From Pseudodesulfovibrio sediminis (GTDB lineage: Bacteria; Desulfobacterota; Desulfovibrionia; Desulfovibrionales; Desulfovibrionaceae), in NCBI RefSeq assembly GCF_020886695.1, contig NZ_AP024485.1:2551001-2615000 (forward strand): a stretch of DNA of 64,000 nucleotides. Reading direction: 5' to 3'. The notes under the pieces were generated by a model, which was given only the letters and a program-made list of their open reading frames with translations, was not told where the DNA came from and did no database searches. The translations under genes and the position numbers were made by a program. The first letter of the stretch is position 1, and each line of letters starts with the position of its first letter. Below are positions 56,195 through 64,000 of this stretch, one piece after another.

Positions 56195-56692
56195 ATGCGC
56201 AAATGTAAACTTTCCATTGTCTTGGCCCTTGCCCTCACACTTTTTTGTGCTCTTCCCGCCCTTGCAGAAGGTCCCGTGAAGACCCTGTCCGGTGACATCA
56301 CACTGGCACAGGCCCAGAAGATCCTGGCCGCCGCAGTCAAGAAGGCCGAGGCCATCAAGGTTCCCATGAACATCGCCATTGTTGATGCCGGTGGCAACCT
56401 CAAGGCTTTCTACCGTCAGGAAGACGCTTTCATCGGCAGCATTGATATCTCCATCAAGAAGGCCATGACCGCCCGTTATTTCAACATGTCCACCCGTACC
56501 CTGGGTTCCGTTTCCCAGCCCGGCCAGCCCCTCTACGGCATCGAAGCCAGTAACGACGGTCTGATCCTGTTTGCCGGTGGTGTGCTGCTGGTCGACGCCA
56601 ATAACGTCATCATCGGTGCCATCGGCGTCAGCGGCGGTAGCGTTGACGAAGACGAGTCCGTTGCCTTTGCCGGTGCCGCTGTCATCAAGTAG
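56195..56692 (+). CDS. Secreted GlcG/HbpS-family protein
   Basis: A 165-residue protein with signal peptide (SIVLALALTLFCALPALA, cleavage before EGP). The mature part is the GlcG/HbpS (DUF336) fold: ITLAQAQKILAAAVKKAEAI, MNIAIVDAGGNLKAFYRQEDAF, SIDISIKKAMTARYF and VIGAIGVSGGSVDEDE. Relatives bind heme or are encoded with glycolate genes. The ATG at 56195 has AAGGAG 8 bp upstream. It stands alone; a periplasmic heme- or cobalamin-related role is possible but unproven. Confidence 0.88.
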   Translation: MRKCKLSIVLALALTLFCALPALAEGPVKTLSGDITLAQAQKILAAAVKKAEAIKVPMNIAIVDAGGNLKAFYRQEDAFIGSIDISIKKAMTARYFNMSTRTLGSVSQPGQPLYGIEASNDGLILFAGGVLLVDANNVIIGAIGVSGGSVDEDESVAFAGAAVIK

Positions 56693-56806
56693 CTACGCTG
56701 CACTGCACGACTGGGGAGGAGTGGCCCGACACGATCATCCGTGTTGACCATGCCCTCGCGGTCGAAGAGAGCGCGCGTTGCAGAACACGCTGTCATATAA
56801 GCCGAA

Positions 56807-57757
56807 TCAGGGGATATGTTCCGCTGGTTCGGCCTCTTTGCGTGGGGTGTTGGCCGGGGGGAATTGCGAGGGCGTGTTTGTCGTGAAGTCGACCCGCGAC
56901 ACGTGGGTGGGGATGCCCTTCAGTTTCAGGGTCTTGACCAGACTGATAGCCATGTCGCTCTTGAGGTTCCATGCGTCTGCCGGAGAGTCGGCCCAGGCCG
57001 CAATCCAGCAGACCACGCATTCCTTTTCCATGCGCATGATCCAGAACTGGGGTATCTCGTCCGAGGTGTAGTATTCGCTGTGTGTGGCTACATCAGTGGC
57101 GATATCACGGACCTCTTCCAGGTCGGCGTCATAGGAGATGCAGAATTCCAGATAGGCCCAGAGCCGGGAATCGTTGAGGTTCAGGTTCGTGAACTCCTTG
57201 GTCAGCATGCGGCTGTTGGGGATGACGTACCGCTTCCAGTCCCAGGTCTTGATCTTGGTGTGGGTGATGGAGATGTCTTCGACCGTGCCGTACTGCTGAT
57301 CGATCATGAGGGTGTCTCCCACCCGGAGCTGGTTTGAAAAGCTGATCACGATACCTGAAATCATATTCTCGACCAACGGTTTGGCGGCAATACCGATAAC
57401 CGCGGTGAGCACGGCCATCAGAATGGAGATCATGGTGGTCGGCAATTTGCCGATAAAGGGAACGATGAGGGCGACCAGCCAGATGGTGACGGCAAAAAAC
57501 AGCAACGCGCGTTGAATGATGGTGAAGCGCGAATGCACACCCTTGACCATCTTCTGTTTTTGCCGTTTTTCCTCCTTGCCGCTCAGGACTTCCGTGGGCA
57601 TGGACGATATGGTCTCCGCTTCGTTGACCAGATCTTCAATGCGGGTCACCCGCTGCCTCTTGAAAGAGGTCAGGCGGTAGTTGATCCAGAGATAAATCAG
57701 GATTGCCAGAAGCGTCACACCGCTCAGGTAGGTAAGGAGGGAAAAATCAAAAGGCAT
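56807..57757 (-). CDS. Small-conductance mechanosensitive channel, MscS family
   Basis: A 316-residue MscS channel. One N-terminal helix, two helices near 90-140 and the pore helix with Gly/Ala pattern (VLTAVIGIAAKPLVENMISG) precede the beta domain (LRVGDTLMIDQQYGTVEDISITHTKIKTWD, split here for length). The C-terminal alpha/beta domain lacks any added regulatory module. The ATG at 57757 has GAGG 7 bp upstream; the longer frame to 57886 has no ribosome site. It releases solutes on hypo-osmotic shock. Confidence 0.9.
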   Translation of the reverse strand: MPFDFSLLTYLSGVTLLAILIYLWINYRLTSFKRQRVTRIEDLVNEAETISSMPTEVLSGKEEKRQKQKMVKGVHSRFTIIQRALLFFAVTIWLVALIVPFIGKLPTTMISILMAVLTAVIGIAAKPLVENMISGIVISFSNQLRVGDTLMIDQQYGTVEDISITHTKIKTWDWKRYVIPNSRMLTKEFTNLNLNDSRLWAYLEFCISYDADLEEVRDIATDVATHSEYYTSDEIPQFWIMRMEKECVVCWIAAWADSPADAWNLKSDMAISLVKTLKLKGIPTHVSRVDFTTNTPSQFPPANTPRKEAEPAEHIP

Positions 57758-57942
57758 GTCATACCTCAAAAGCTGGGGTTGTTCATCCAAAATATGGCTG
57801 ATCTTCAGGTTCTTACACGGAATGGTCTGGATAGACCAGTTTGTGGCGGAATGCGGAATGCGCGACCGGGTCTTCTGGTCAAACACGCCCTTTTCGGCTA
57901 CCTTCCTGGTGAATGACTTCAGCCATGTAAAATCGGGCTTTT

Positions 57943-58635
57943 ATGAAAGATACCGACCTCTCAGAAATACGCGCAACGTTGCAGGAAGATACCAATCTGA
58001 ACCGTGCGACGCCCTCGGCCCTCACGGAGCTTGCCCGGCATGTCACCCGGCTCGATTTCGACAAGGGTGAGTATGTCTTTCAAATCGGCGACGATGCCAG
58101 CTATTATTATCTGCTGGAGAGCGGGCGGGTGGTCCTGTCGAGAGAATCGCCCACCGGAAAGGTCTTTACCTTTCGTATTGCCGTGCGCGGCACCCCGCTG
58201 AACGCGTTCGCCTGTTTTCGGACACGGGTCCGTATCTTTTCTGCCCGCGTGGCTGAAAAAGCCTCTGTCATCGCCATTCCCTGCCCGGTCTTCAAGCAGT
58301 GGGTCCTTGATAATCCGGCTGTTGCTTCCGGCATTATCAATACCATGGGCGATCTGCTCGACGGTGCCTACACACGGATCCTCGACCTGATCGACGAGAG
58401 CGTGGAGACGCGCATCCTGAATGCCTTGAGCATGTTATCTTCACGTATAGGTCTCGACCTGCCGCTGACCAACGAGGACGTGGCCGAACTCGTGGGCACC
58501 TCCCGCGAAACAGCGGCGCGTGTCATCTCCCGTCTGCAGGAGTGCGGGCTTATTGCCAAGTCACGCGGGACGTTGCAGATCCTTGATAAGACGCGGCTGG
58601 ACGATTCGAGCACCAGTCCGTTTTTCATTGTGTAA
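57943..58635 (+). CDS. Crp/Fnr-family transcriptional regulator
   Basis: A 230-residue regulator with a cNMP-binding-like beta-barrel (about residues 20-135, FDKGEYVFQIGDDASYYYLLESG) and a C-terminal winged helix (NEDVAELVGTSRETAARVISRLQE). The Cys pattern of Fnr-type iron-sulfur proteins is absent (single Cys residues only), and no CooA-type heme His block is visible. The effector is unknown. No strong Shine-Dalgarno site precedes the ATG. A weak hairpin (58653-58675) follows. Confidence 0.88.
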   Translation: MKDTDLSEIRATLQEDTNLNRATPSALTELARHVTRLDFDKGEYVFQIGDDASYYYLLESGRVVLSRESPTGKVFTFRIAVRGTPLNAFACFRTRVRIFSARVAEKASVIAIPCPVFKQWVLDNPAVASGIINTMGDLLDGAYTRILDLIDESVETRILNALSMLSSRIGLDLPLTNEDVAELVGTSRETAARVISRLQECGLIAKSRGTLQILDKTRLDDSSTSPFFIV

Positions 58636-58853
58636 GGAAATCCCCACTCAGTGACCGGGGTCATTGTTCCCGGTCCTCTTTCCCTATAAAAAATGCGTGG
58701 AGGGACCGCCCGGTCTCCTTTGATCCGTCCCGGTATGGGACGCCGCAGGTCAAGGCACCGGTCCGCATCTCGGTACGAGTGCGCACGCGGCTGGGCCGTG
58801 GGTACGGATGGCACAACAACGAAAGAGCAACAACTCGCTACAAGAGGTAGATG

Positions 58854-59171
58854 ATGCAAGGATATTTTGTCACTTTTTTTACGCAACAGAACCGCACGTA
58901 TGACGATATGCCGCTGGCCAGATGGATCATAGAAGAGGCGCAGAAGATGGGCGTCGGCGGTGCTACACTTTTTTCCGGTCAGGAAGGATTCGGGCATGAC
59001 GGGCGCTTTCATTCAGATAACTATTTTGATCTCGAAGATCAGCCTCTGCAGGTTGGCATGGCCCTTACTTCCAAGGAATACGATATGCTGATGGCGCGTC
59101 TCAAGGAGAACGGCATCCGTATTTTCTACACCAAGTCGGAGATTGAATTCGGTTTCACTTCAGAGTGTTAA
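58854..59171 (+). CDS. DUF190-family protein (PII-like fold)
   Basis: A 105-residue DUF190 protein: YFVTFFTQQNRTYDDMPLARWI at the N-terminus, then GATLFSGQEGFG and a C-terminal LKENGIRIFYTKSEIEFG. The family has a ferredoxin-like PII fold and is often encoded next to ion channels. ATG codons at 58851 and 58854 are both possible; AGAGG is better spaced for the second. The DUF554 membrane gene follows 93 bp later. Confidence 0.85.
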   Translation: MQGYFVTFFTQQNRTYDDMPLARWIIEEAQKMGVGGATLFSGQEGFGHDGRFHSDNYFDLEDQPLQVGMALTSKEYDMLMARLKENGIRIFYTKSEIEFGFTSEC

Positions 59172-59264
59172 TCCTCTTTTCAAGCGATACTCCCTTCCCT
59201 TCTTCTCCCGATTTTTTACTCAAGAGTGGTGCGTGGTTCGGCCCGCATCCCTAAAGGAATTGCT

Positions 59265-59978
59265 ATGATAGGTCCTTATGTTAACGGAGCGGCCCTGGTG
59301 GTCGGCAGTGTTGCCGGTGCGCTTATCGGCCCCAGGCTCAATGCCAATGTTCGATTGAAAATGCCCATGGTGTTTGGTTGTGCAGCCATGGGGCTTGGCG
59401 TGGTCATGGTGATCAAGGTCAAGTTCCTCGCGCCGGTGGTACTCGCGTTGGTGCTGGGGTCTCTTATCGGTGAGCTGATTCAACTGGAGCGACTTATCCA
59501 GAAGGCGGCAGGGAGTGCACGTCGATTGGTCGAGAAGGTTGCGGCACCTGTCGACGGCATCAGCCAGGAAGAGTTTCTGGATAAATTCGTGGCGCTGCTG
59601 ATGCTTTTCAGCATGAGCACCACAGGCATTTACGGTGCCATGACAGAGGGCATGACCGGTGACCCGACCCTGCTCATTGTCAAAGCCATTCTGGATTTGT
59701 TCACGGCACCCATCTTTGCCTCGACCATGGGCATCGCCGTCGCCGTACTGGTGGTGCCGCAATTCGTCATCCAGGCCGGGCTCTATCTCGGAGCGACACT
59801 GATTCTGCCCCTGACCACCCCGGACATGCTAGCGGATTTTTCCGCGTGCGGTGGACTCATCATGCTGGCCACCGGCTTTCGTATCTGCGGCATCAAGCAG
59901 TTCCCTGTGGCGAGTATGATCCCGGCCTTGCTGCTGGTCATGCCCCTGTCATGGGTGTGGGCCACCTTTTTGGGGTAA
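59265..59978 (+). CDS. DUF554-family membrane protein
   Basis: A 237-residue integral membrane protein of the DUF554 (YdfK/YqgA) family, with about seven hydrophobic helices and glycine-rich starts (VNGAALVVGSVAGALIG, ALVLGSLIGELIQLE, GGLIMLATGFRICGIKQFPV). The ATG at 59265 has AAAGGA upstream; an earlier ATG is less likely. It is a putative transporter with no known substrate. Confidence 0.88.
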   Translation: MIGPYVNGAALVVGSVAGALIGPRLNANVRLKMPMVFGCAAMGLGVVMVIKVKFLAPVVLALVLGSLIGELIQLERLIQKAAGSARRLVEKVAAPVDGISQEEFLDKFVALLMLFSMSTTGIYGAMTEGMTGDPTLLIVKAILDLFTAPIFASTMGIAVAVLVVPQFVIQAGLYLGATLILPLTTPDMLADFSACGGLIMLATGFRICGIKQFPVASMIPALLLVMPLSWVWATFLG

Positions 59979-60282
59979 CACCCGGACGACTATGGGGCTT
60001 CCCGGTGGGCTGCCTGCAAGGCATTGTCTTTGGCCTTTCTCAAGCCTGGGATCAGGCAGAACCAACGGTGTCGGGGATCATCGTGCTAGGTGCTTGAGCG
60101 TGGGAGATGTCGAAGGGCAGTGTAAAACAGCACATCAGTATCAGAGAGAAAAAGCGGATGGTTGTCATTTCTCAAAGCCCTCTATTGAGTGGCTAGAGCA
60201 GATATGACGCAGAGAATCAAATGCAGTGCAGGATTGGGCTGTCTGGCGGAGAGCCAGCCCGGTGTTCGGTGGCGACGACAAA

Positions 60283-60323
60283 GCAGATAGCGGTCACGAC
60301 GATCCGTCGTAACCGCTGTCTGC
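60283..60323. repeat. Near-perfect 41-nt hairpin
   Basis: Outer 12-bp arms (one wobble) and inner 6-bp arms (ACGACG/CGTCGT) separated by a single mismatch around a three-base loop. No T-run follows. Confidence 0.7.
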
Positions 60324-60383
60324 GTAGAGAATGTCCATGCGCACAACGCGCAGAGGACTCCTTCCTATTTCGTGCCGTTCAGT

Positions 60384-60410
60384 GGCCCGGAAGGAACGAC
60401 CTTCCGGGCC
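60384..60410 (-). terminator. Hairpin downstream of the alcohol dehydrogenase
   Basis: A perfect 11-bp stem GGCCCGGAAGG/CCTTCCGGGCC with a five-base loop, 18 bp past the dehydrogenase stop on the minus strand. The U-run is missing, so this is a probable, imperfect terminator. Confidence 0.55.
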
Positions 60411-60427
60411 TTGGCAGGTGTATGCGG

Positions 60428-61609
60428 TTACAGTGCCTTCAGGTAGATTTCCGTGACTTCATCATCCGTGGCGCAGCGCGGGTTGGTGAACTTGCAAATG
60501 TCCAGCTGGGCATTGGCAGTCATGGTGGGAATATCGGATGCCTTGACGTCCTTGCCGTAGCGTTTGCCCAGCTCGGTCAGGGTCTCCGGGATGCCGACGT
60601 CGACCGACAACTGGCGGATGGCCTTCAGTGCCAGTTCGGCAGCGTCGCGCGGTGACAGGCCAGCCGTGTTTTCGCCCATGATTTCTGCCATTTCGGCAAA
60701 CTGTTCGACCTTGGCGACCATGTTGAACTCTTCGATATGGGGCAGGAGCAGGGCGTTGCATTCGCCGTGCGGCAGGTTGTAGAGGCCGCCGAGCTGGTGG
60801 GCCATGGCGTGGACGTAGCCCAGGCTGGCGTTGTTGAATGCCATGCCCGCGAGATACTGGGCAAAGCACATGCCTTCACGGGCTTCCAGGTCCTGACCGT
60901 TTGCCACGGCCTTGCGCAAATACTTGAAGATCAGCTTGATGGATTCAATGGCGCAGGCATTGGTCATGGGGTTGGCGATGGTGGAGACAAACGCTTCCAC
61001 GGAGTGGGTCAAGGCATCCATGCCGGTGGACGCGGTCAGCGCCGGAGGCATGCCGACCATGAGGACGGGGTCGTCAATGGCGATGCCTGGGGTGATGCGC
61101 CAGTCTGCAATGGCCATCTTCACATGGCGGGAGGTGTCGGTGATGACCGCGAAACGGGTCATCTCGGAGGCCGTTCCTGCCGTGGTGTTGACCGCAAGGT
61201 ACGGCATCAGGGGCTTGCTGGCCTTGTCCACGCCTTCGTAGTCGTGAATTTTGCCCCCGTTGGAGACGATGAGGCCGATGCCCTTGCCGCAGTCGTGGGA
61301 AGAGCCGCCGCCCAGGGTGATGAGGCTGTCGCAGTTGTTCTTCGTGTACAGCTCAATGCCTTCCTCGACATTCTTGTCCGTGGGGTTGGGCACGGTTTCA
61401 TCATAGATGACATAGTCCATGGATGCGGCATCAAGCAGATCCGTGACCTGTTTGCAGACGCCGACAGCCACTACGCCCTTGTCGGTGACGAGCAGGGGTT
61501 TGCTGCCGCCGAGCGCCTTGATCTTTTCAGGTATCTGCTTGGATGCGCCGATACCGATCAATGTCATGCTGGGAATAAAAAAGCCGTATACCTGTTCTTG
61601 AAGCGCCAT
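60428..61609 (-). CDS. Iron-containing alcohol dehydrogenase
   Basis: A 393-residue group III Fe-dependent alcohol dehydrogenase. It has the NAD-binding GGGSSHDCGKGIG (near residue 99), AVNTTAGTASEMTRF and the metal-ligand blocks MDALTHSVEAFVS, YVHAMAHQLGGLYNLPHGE and LLPHIEEFN. It oxidises alcohols or reduces aldehydes with NAD(H); ethanol metabolism is usual in such anaerobes. AGGAGG precedes the ATG. The sigma-54 activator gene upstream and the -24/-12-like site suggest sigma-54 control. Confidence 0.93.
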   Translation of the reverse strand: MALQEQVYGFFIPSMTLIGIGASKQIPEKIKALGGSKPLLVTDKGVVAVGVCKQVTDLLDAASMDYVIYDETVPNPTDKNVEEGIELYTKNNCDSLITLGGGSSHDCGKGIGLIVSNGGKIHDYEGVDKASKPLMPYLAVNTTAGTASEMTRFAVITDTSRHVKMAIADWRITPGIAIDDPVLMVGMPPALTASTGMDALTHSVEAFVSTIANPMTNACAIESIKLIFKYLRKAVANGQDLEAREGMCFAQYLAGMAFNNASLGYVHAMAHQLGGLYNLPHGECNALLLPHIEEFNMVAKVEQFAEMAEIMGENTAGLSPRDAAELALKAIRQLSVDVGIPETLTELGKRYGKDVKASDIPTMTANAQLDICKFTNPRCATDDEVTEIYLKAL

Positions 61610-61670
61610 TACTACCTCCTGAGTGTGCTGGAGCTGTTATTGAACCTGTCGACACCGCCTATCAGGTGCA

Positions 61671-61686
61671 TGGAACGCCCATGCCA
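61671..61686 (-). promoter_or_regulatory. Sigma-54-like -24/-12 element for the alcohol dehydrogenase
   Basis: Minus strand TGGCATG-N4-TTCCA: a perfect TGGCA at -24 with correct spacing, but TTCCA instead of TTGCA at -12. It would start transcription about 50 bp before the ATG at 61609. Confidence 0.5.
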
Positions 61687-61927
61687 TGCAGTGACGAATG
61701 TGCCCTCTGTGGATGGTGTTCAGCCCTGTGCCAGCCTTGTTCTTCAGAACCCGCAACTCGGATCTCTCGGGATACCCGTGCACGGAGCGTGTTCACAACA
61801 TCCTGTTTAAGGTCACACCCTCCAAAGCAAGAGGTGGGCCAAGTGCTTTTCAGAACGGTAAAAGTATATTCAGTCGTTATTTCAATAAGATATAAGAATG
61901 GGGTGCTTTCGATGGGGTGCAGTCATT

Positions 61928-61976
61928 ATGTCCGGAAACTGGACATGTTCACTGGACATGTCGACATGCTGGACAC
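61928..61976. promoter_or_regulatory. Array of TGGACA elements, probable activator binding sites
   Basis: Contains the dyad ATGTCC-N7-GGACAT (61928-61946), two exact CTGGACATGT copies (61939-61948 and 61952-61961), a partial CTGGACAC (61969-61976) and the palindrome CATGTCGACATG (61957-61968). It lies about 250-300 bp upstream of the sigma-54-like promoter, the usual enhancer distance. Confidence 0.65.
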
Positions 61977-62062
61977 AAAAACACAGGGCAACATGCGCGT
62001 TTCAACAGGGAACCGCAGGTGGGGGGGGGCAGGCTGTTCCGGGGTGCAGGGCGGAGCGTTCC

Positions 62063-63994
62063 CTATGCTCCCCGGAATGTCTCCACCTCAATGCGATACT
62101 GCTTGAGTTTGGCATACATGGTGGTGCGCGAGATATTGAGGATGGTTGAGGCGCGCCGCAGATTGCCGTTGGTCTCACGCAATGTCTCCTGAATGATCGC
62201 CTTCTGAAATCCTTTGAGGGACACAGGTGAACTGGTGATGTCTGCGAGCGGTTGCTGATTTGTCTCTGTCGTCATGTTCTGAGGCAGGTCGGCGACGTCG
62301 ATGGTGTCGCCTTGAGCCACATTCACCAGTCGCTCAATACAGTTCTCCAGCTCACGAATGTTGCCCGGCCACTGGTAGGCCTTCAGCGCTGCCATAGCGT
62401 CATCGGACAACTGCAAGGGCTTTTTGCGCAGGGTCGTGATGAATTTGTTCAGGAATACTTCGGTCAGGAGTTCGATATCGCCGTCGCGCTGGCGCAGGGG
62501 AGGGATGGCGATGGTCAGCACATTCAGCCGGTAATAGAGATCTTCCCGAAAGGCCTTGTTACGCACGGCGCTGGGCAGGTCCTTGTTGGTTGCCGCGATA
62601 ATGCGCACATCGATGCGTTTGGCCTGTTTGCCGCCAAGGCGGGTGACTTCGCTCTCCTGAAGCAGGCGCAACAGGCTGACCTGGGCCTCCAGCGGCATTT
62701 CGCCGATCTCGTCGAGAAATAACGTGCCGCCGTCCGCCAGTTCGAACTTGCCCGGGCTGCCTTCCTTGAGTGCGCCGGAAAAAGCCCCGGCCACGTAGCC
62801 GAACAGCTCGCTCTGGACAAGGTTGCGCGGCAACGCACCGCAGTTGACCACGACAAATGGCTCCTTGCGCCGGTTGCTGGCGTTGTGAATGGCCTGGGCA
62901 AACAACTCCTTGCCTGTGCCGGATTCGCCCACCAGCAGCGTAGTGGCTCCGCTCTGCGAGGCGACCTGCGTCAGGCGGACGGTCTCGTGCAGCGCTGGAG
63001 AAGCGCCCACGATGTTGTCGAAGGTGTAGACCGCCTTGGCCCCGGCCACTCGTGCCGCGTAGTGGCGCATGCGTTTGACGCCCCTCAGGGTCAGGATCAC
63101 CCCGGCGTCGCCGAACGGGACACAGGACAGGGCGCAGACGAGTTTTCCCCTGCGCAAATCAAAGGAGACTTCCCGGTCATGAAAGGCGGTTCGATCGGTC
63201 AACATGGATTGGAGCACCCCACTGGAAGGGATGTAGGCTTGTATCTTTTCACCTGTGGGCTGGGTGTCCAGACCGAGCATCTTGCTGGCCTGCGGGTTGA
63301 TGTTGGTGATGACACCGTCGCCCCCCAGGACAATGACGCCTTCGTCCAACTGTTCGAGGATGACCTTGTTGTTGTGCATGAGGCTTCGCAGCCGGAGATG
63401 CTCCTCAATGGCATGCGCGGCCGCTTCCACCAGTCCCAGAGTGTGCTGGTGGAAATTTTCCGTGTTGATGGCCAGATTCAATGCGCCGATCAACTGGCCG
63501 TCGGGATCATGAATAGGGGCGGCGGAGCAGCTGAGGTAGTGCAGCGAGGAGCTGTAGTGTTCGGAGGCGACAACATGGACCGCCTTTTTCTCGATGATGC
63601 AGAGCCCCATGCCATTGGTGCCGATGGTGCTCTCATCACACCGCCGTCCCGGCATGCCATAGGGAACGTTGTCGAGGTCCTGGCTTGTGGCAGAGGCATA
63701 CAGCACCAGTCCGGTCGTATCGACCAGCGTCACAACGCTTTTGGACAGGTGGATGGAGTGGGCCAGCTTGTCCATGATGCGCTTGGCACTTTCCACCAGA
63801 TGTCTATTGACAACAGTGGCCTTTTCAAGGGCGAGGGTGTCGATGGGGCAGAGCGGCAGTGAACCGCTGTGCATGTTGGCTCGGCGGCACCGCTCCCAGG
63901 AGGCGTGGATCATGGGACGCACAAGACTGGTGTCCACGGGGCAGCGGGCCTGAAAGCGCTGCCATTGTTTGGAAACCTTGGTCCTTTGGTTCAT
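62063..63994 (-). CDS. Sigma-54-dependent AcoR-like activator
   Basis: A 643-residue enhancer-binding protein. A GAF-type sensor lies at about residues 55-200 ([21 protein letters not shown], split in the region 126-145), a PAS domain at about 212-310, a sigma-54 AAA+ domain at about 325-555 and a Fis-type helix-turn-helix at about 595-643. Walker A is GESGTGKE (356-363), the sigma-54 contact loop is GAFSGA (403-408; Ser replaces the usual Thr), and Walker B is LFLDEIGEM. Architecture matches AcoR, activator of acetoin/alcohol genes. It probably activates the dehydrogenase gene downstream through the TGGACA array. Confidence 0.92.
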   Translation of the reverse strand: MNQRTKVSKQWQRFQARCPVDTSLVRPMIHASWERCRRANMHSGSLPLCPIDTLALEKATVVNRHLVESAKRIMDKLAHSIHLSKSVVTLVDTTGLVLYASATSQDLDNVPYGMPGRRCDESTIGTNGMGLCIIEKKAVHVVASEHYSSSLHYLSCSAAPIHDPDGQLIGALNLAINTENFHQHTLGLVEAAAHAIEEHLRLRSLMHNNKVILEQLDEGVIVLGGDGVITNINPQASKMLGLDTQPTGEKIQAYIPSSGVLQSMLTDRTAFHDREVSFDLRRGKLVCALSCVPFGDAGVILTLRGVKRMRHYAARVAGAKAVYTFDNIVGASPALHETVRLTQVASQSGATTLLVGESGTGKELFAQAIHNASNRRKEPFVVVNCGALPRNLVQSELFGYVAGAFSGALKEGSPGKFELADGGTLFLDEIGEMPLEAQVSLLRLLQESEVTRLGGKQAKRIDVRIIAATNKDLPSAVRNKAFREDLYYRLNVLTIAIPPLRQRDGDIELLTEVFLNKFITTLRKKPLQLSDDAMAALKAYQWPGNIRELENCIERLVNVAQGDTIDVADLPQNMTTETNQQPLADITSSPVSLKGFQKAIIQETLRETNGNLRRASTILNISRTTMYAKLKQYRIEVETFRGA

Positions 63995-64000
63995 GGAGAA

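Larger units (their letters stand above)
59979..60427. other. Intergenic region holding two strong hairpins
   Basis: 449 bp between convergent genes. It contains the 41-nt hairpin at 60283-60323 and the hairpin at 60384-60410. Short open frames here lack ribosome sites and family resemblance. Confidence 0.5.
61610..62062. other. Regulatory region between sigma-54 activator gene and alcohol dehydrogenase
   Basis: 453 bp without a gene. Contains the -24/-12-like element (61671-61686), the TGGACA repeat array (61928-61976) and a run of nine G (62021-62029). Confidence 0.6.

Noticed and set aside
58640-58850. Fluoride riboswitch before the DUF190 gene
   Set aside because: Conserved GGCGATGG and pseudoknot sequences are not present.
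62021-62029. Nine-G run as a phase-variation tract
   Set aside because: It lies outside coding sequence and not between promoter boxes; nothing links it to switching.
62885-63862. Open frame antisense to the sigma-54 activator
   Set aside because: No ribosome site or recognisable domain; the minus-strand gene is complete.

Overview
The window looks like a chromosomal segment of a sulfate-reducing Desulfovibrionaceae bacterium (Desulfovibrio or Pseudodesulfovibrio type). The basis is gene content, not a marker gene: a CooA/CooS/CooC carbon monoxide dehydrogenase locus whose CooS has the CX2C D-cluster spacing known from Desulfovibrio vulgaris, a multiheme cytochrome fused to a cytochrome bd-like membrane domain, a SelD that is itself a selenoprotein, several chemoreceptors and PAS kinases, and two Crp/Fnr regulators. 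No rRNA, tRNA, IS element, prophage or CRISPR array was seen.

Positions 1-15143 form a surface-glycan island for nonulosonic (sialic-acid-like) sugars. It has three transcription units. A leftward unit (2780 to the left edge) encodes a CMP-sugar synthetase homologue, a radical SAM protein and a NeuB paralogue that lacks a usual metal-binding His; the last gene is cut by the window edge. A rightward unit (3119-10136) encodes a PIG-L deacetylase, canonical NeuB, a PseG/SpsG-like protein, 2-oxoacid dehydrogenase E1 alpha and beta, a lipoyl-domain/hexapeptide-acyltransferase fusion and a TIM-barrel protein. A leftward unit (15071-10128) encodes a GT4 glycosyltransferase, a WecB-type epimerase, NeuA, a degenerate NeuA-like protein and an unrecognised protein. 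The striking part is E1 alpha/beta plus a lipoyl protein whose normal E2 catalytic domain is replaced by a left-handed beta-helix acyltransferase. I infer an acylation machine that makes an acyl-lipoyl thioester from a 2-oxoacid and passes it directly to a sugar amine, perhaps one freed by the deacetylase.

From 15377 to 24512 the genes are mostly housekeeping: a radical SAM protein, an amidohydrolase, pyrB, pyrC, an HD-domain relative of CCA-adding enzymes, a periplasmic binding protein, an unknown protein and folD. From 24871 to 28428 lies a two-gene membrane electron-transfer unit. From 28635 to 41471 come two chemoreceptors flanking coaX, then enolase, a small secreted protein, ornithine aminotransferase, a five-PAS hybrid histidine kinase and selD with an in-frame UGA followed by a SECIS-like hairpin.

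From 41695 to 48698 are a TerC protein, a methyltransferase, a binding protein and the CO module: cooA-like regulator, small winged-helix-like protein, cooS and cooC. A TGTCG-N6-CGACA dyad lies ahead of cooS. From 48861 to 53754 is a four-gene ABC importer unit with a HAD phosphatase. The remainder holds a SulP transporter, a secreted GlcG/HbpS-like protein, MscS, a second Crp/Fnr regulator, DUF190 and DUF554 proteins, and an iron-type alcohol dehydrogenase. A sigma-54 activator is encoded next to the dehydrogenase, and repeated TGGACA elements plus a -24/-12-like site lie between them.
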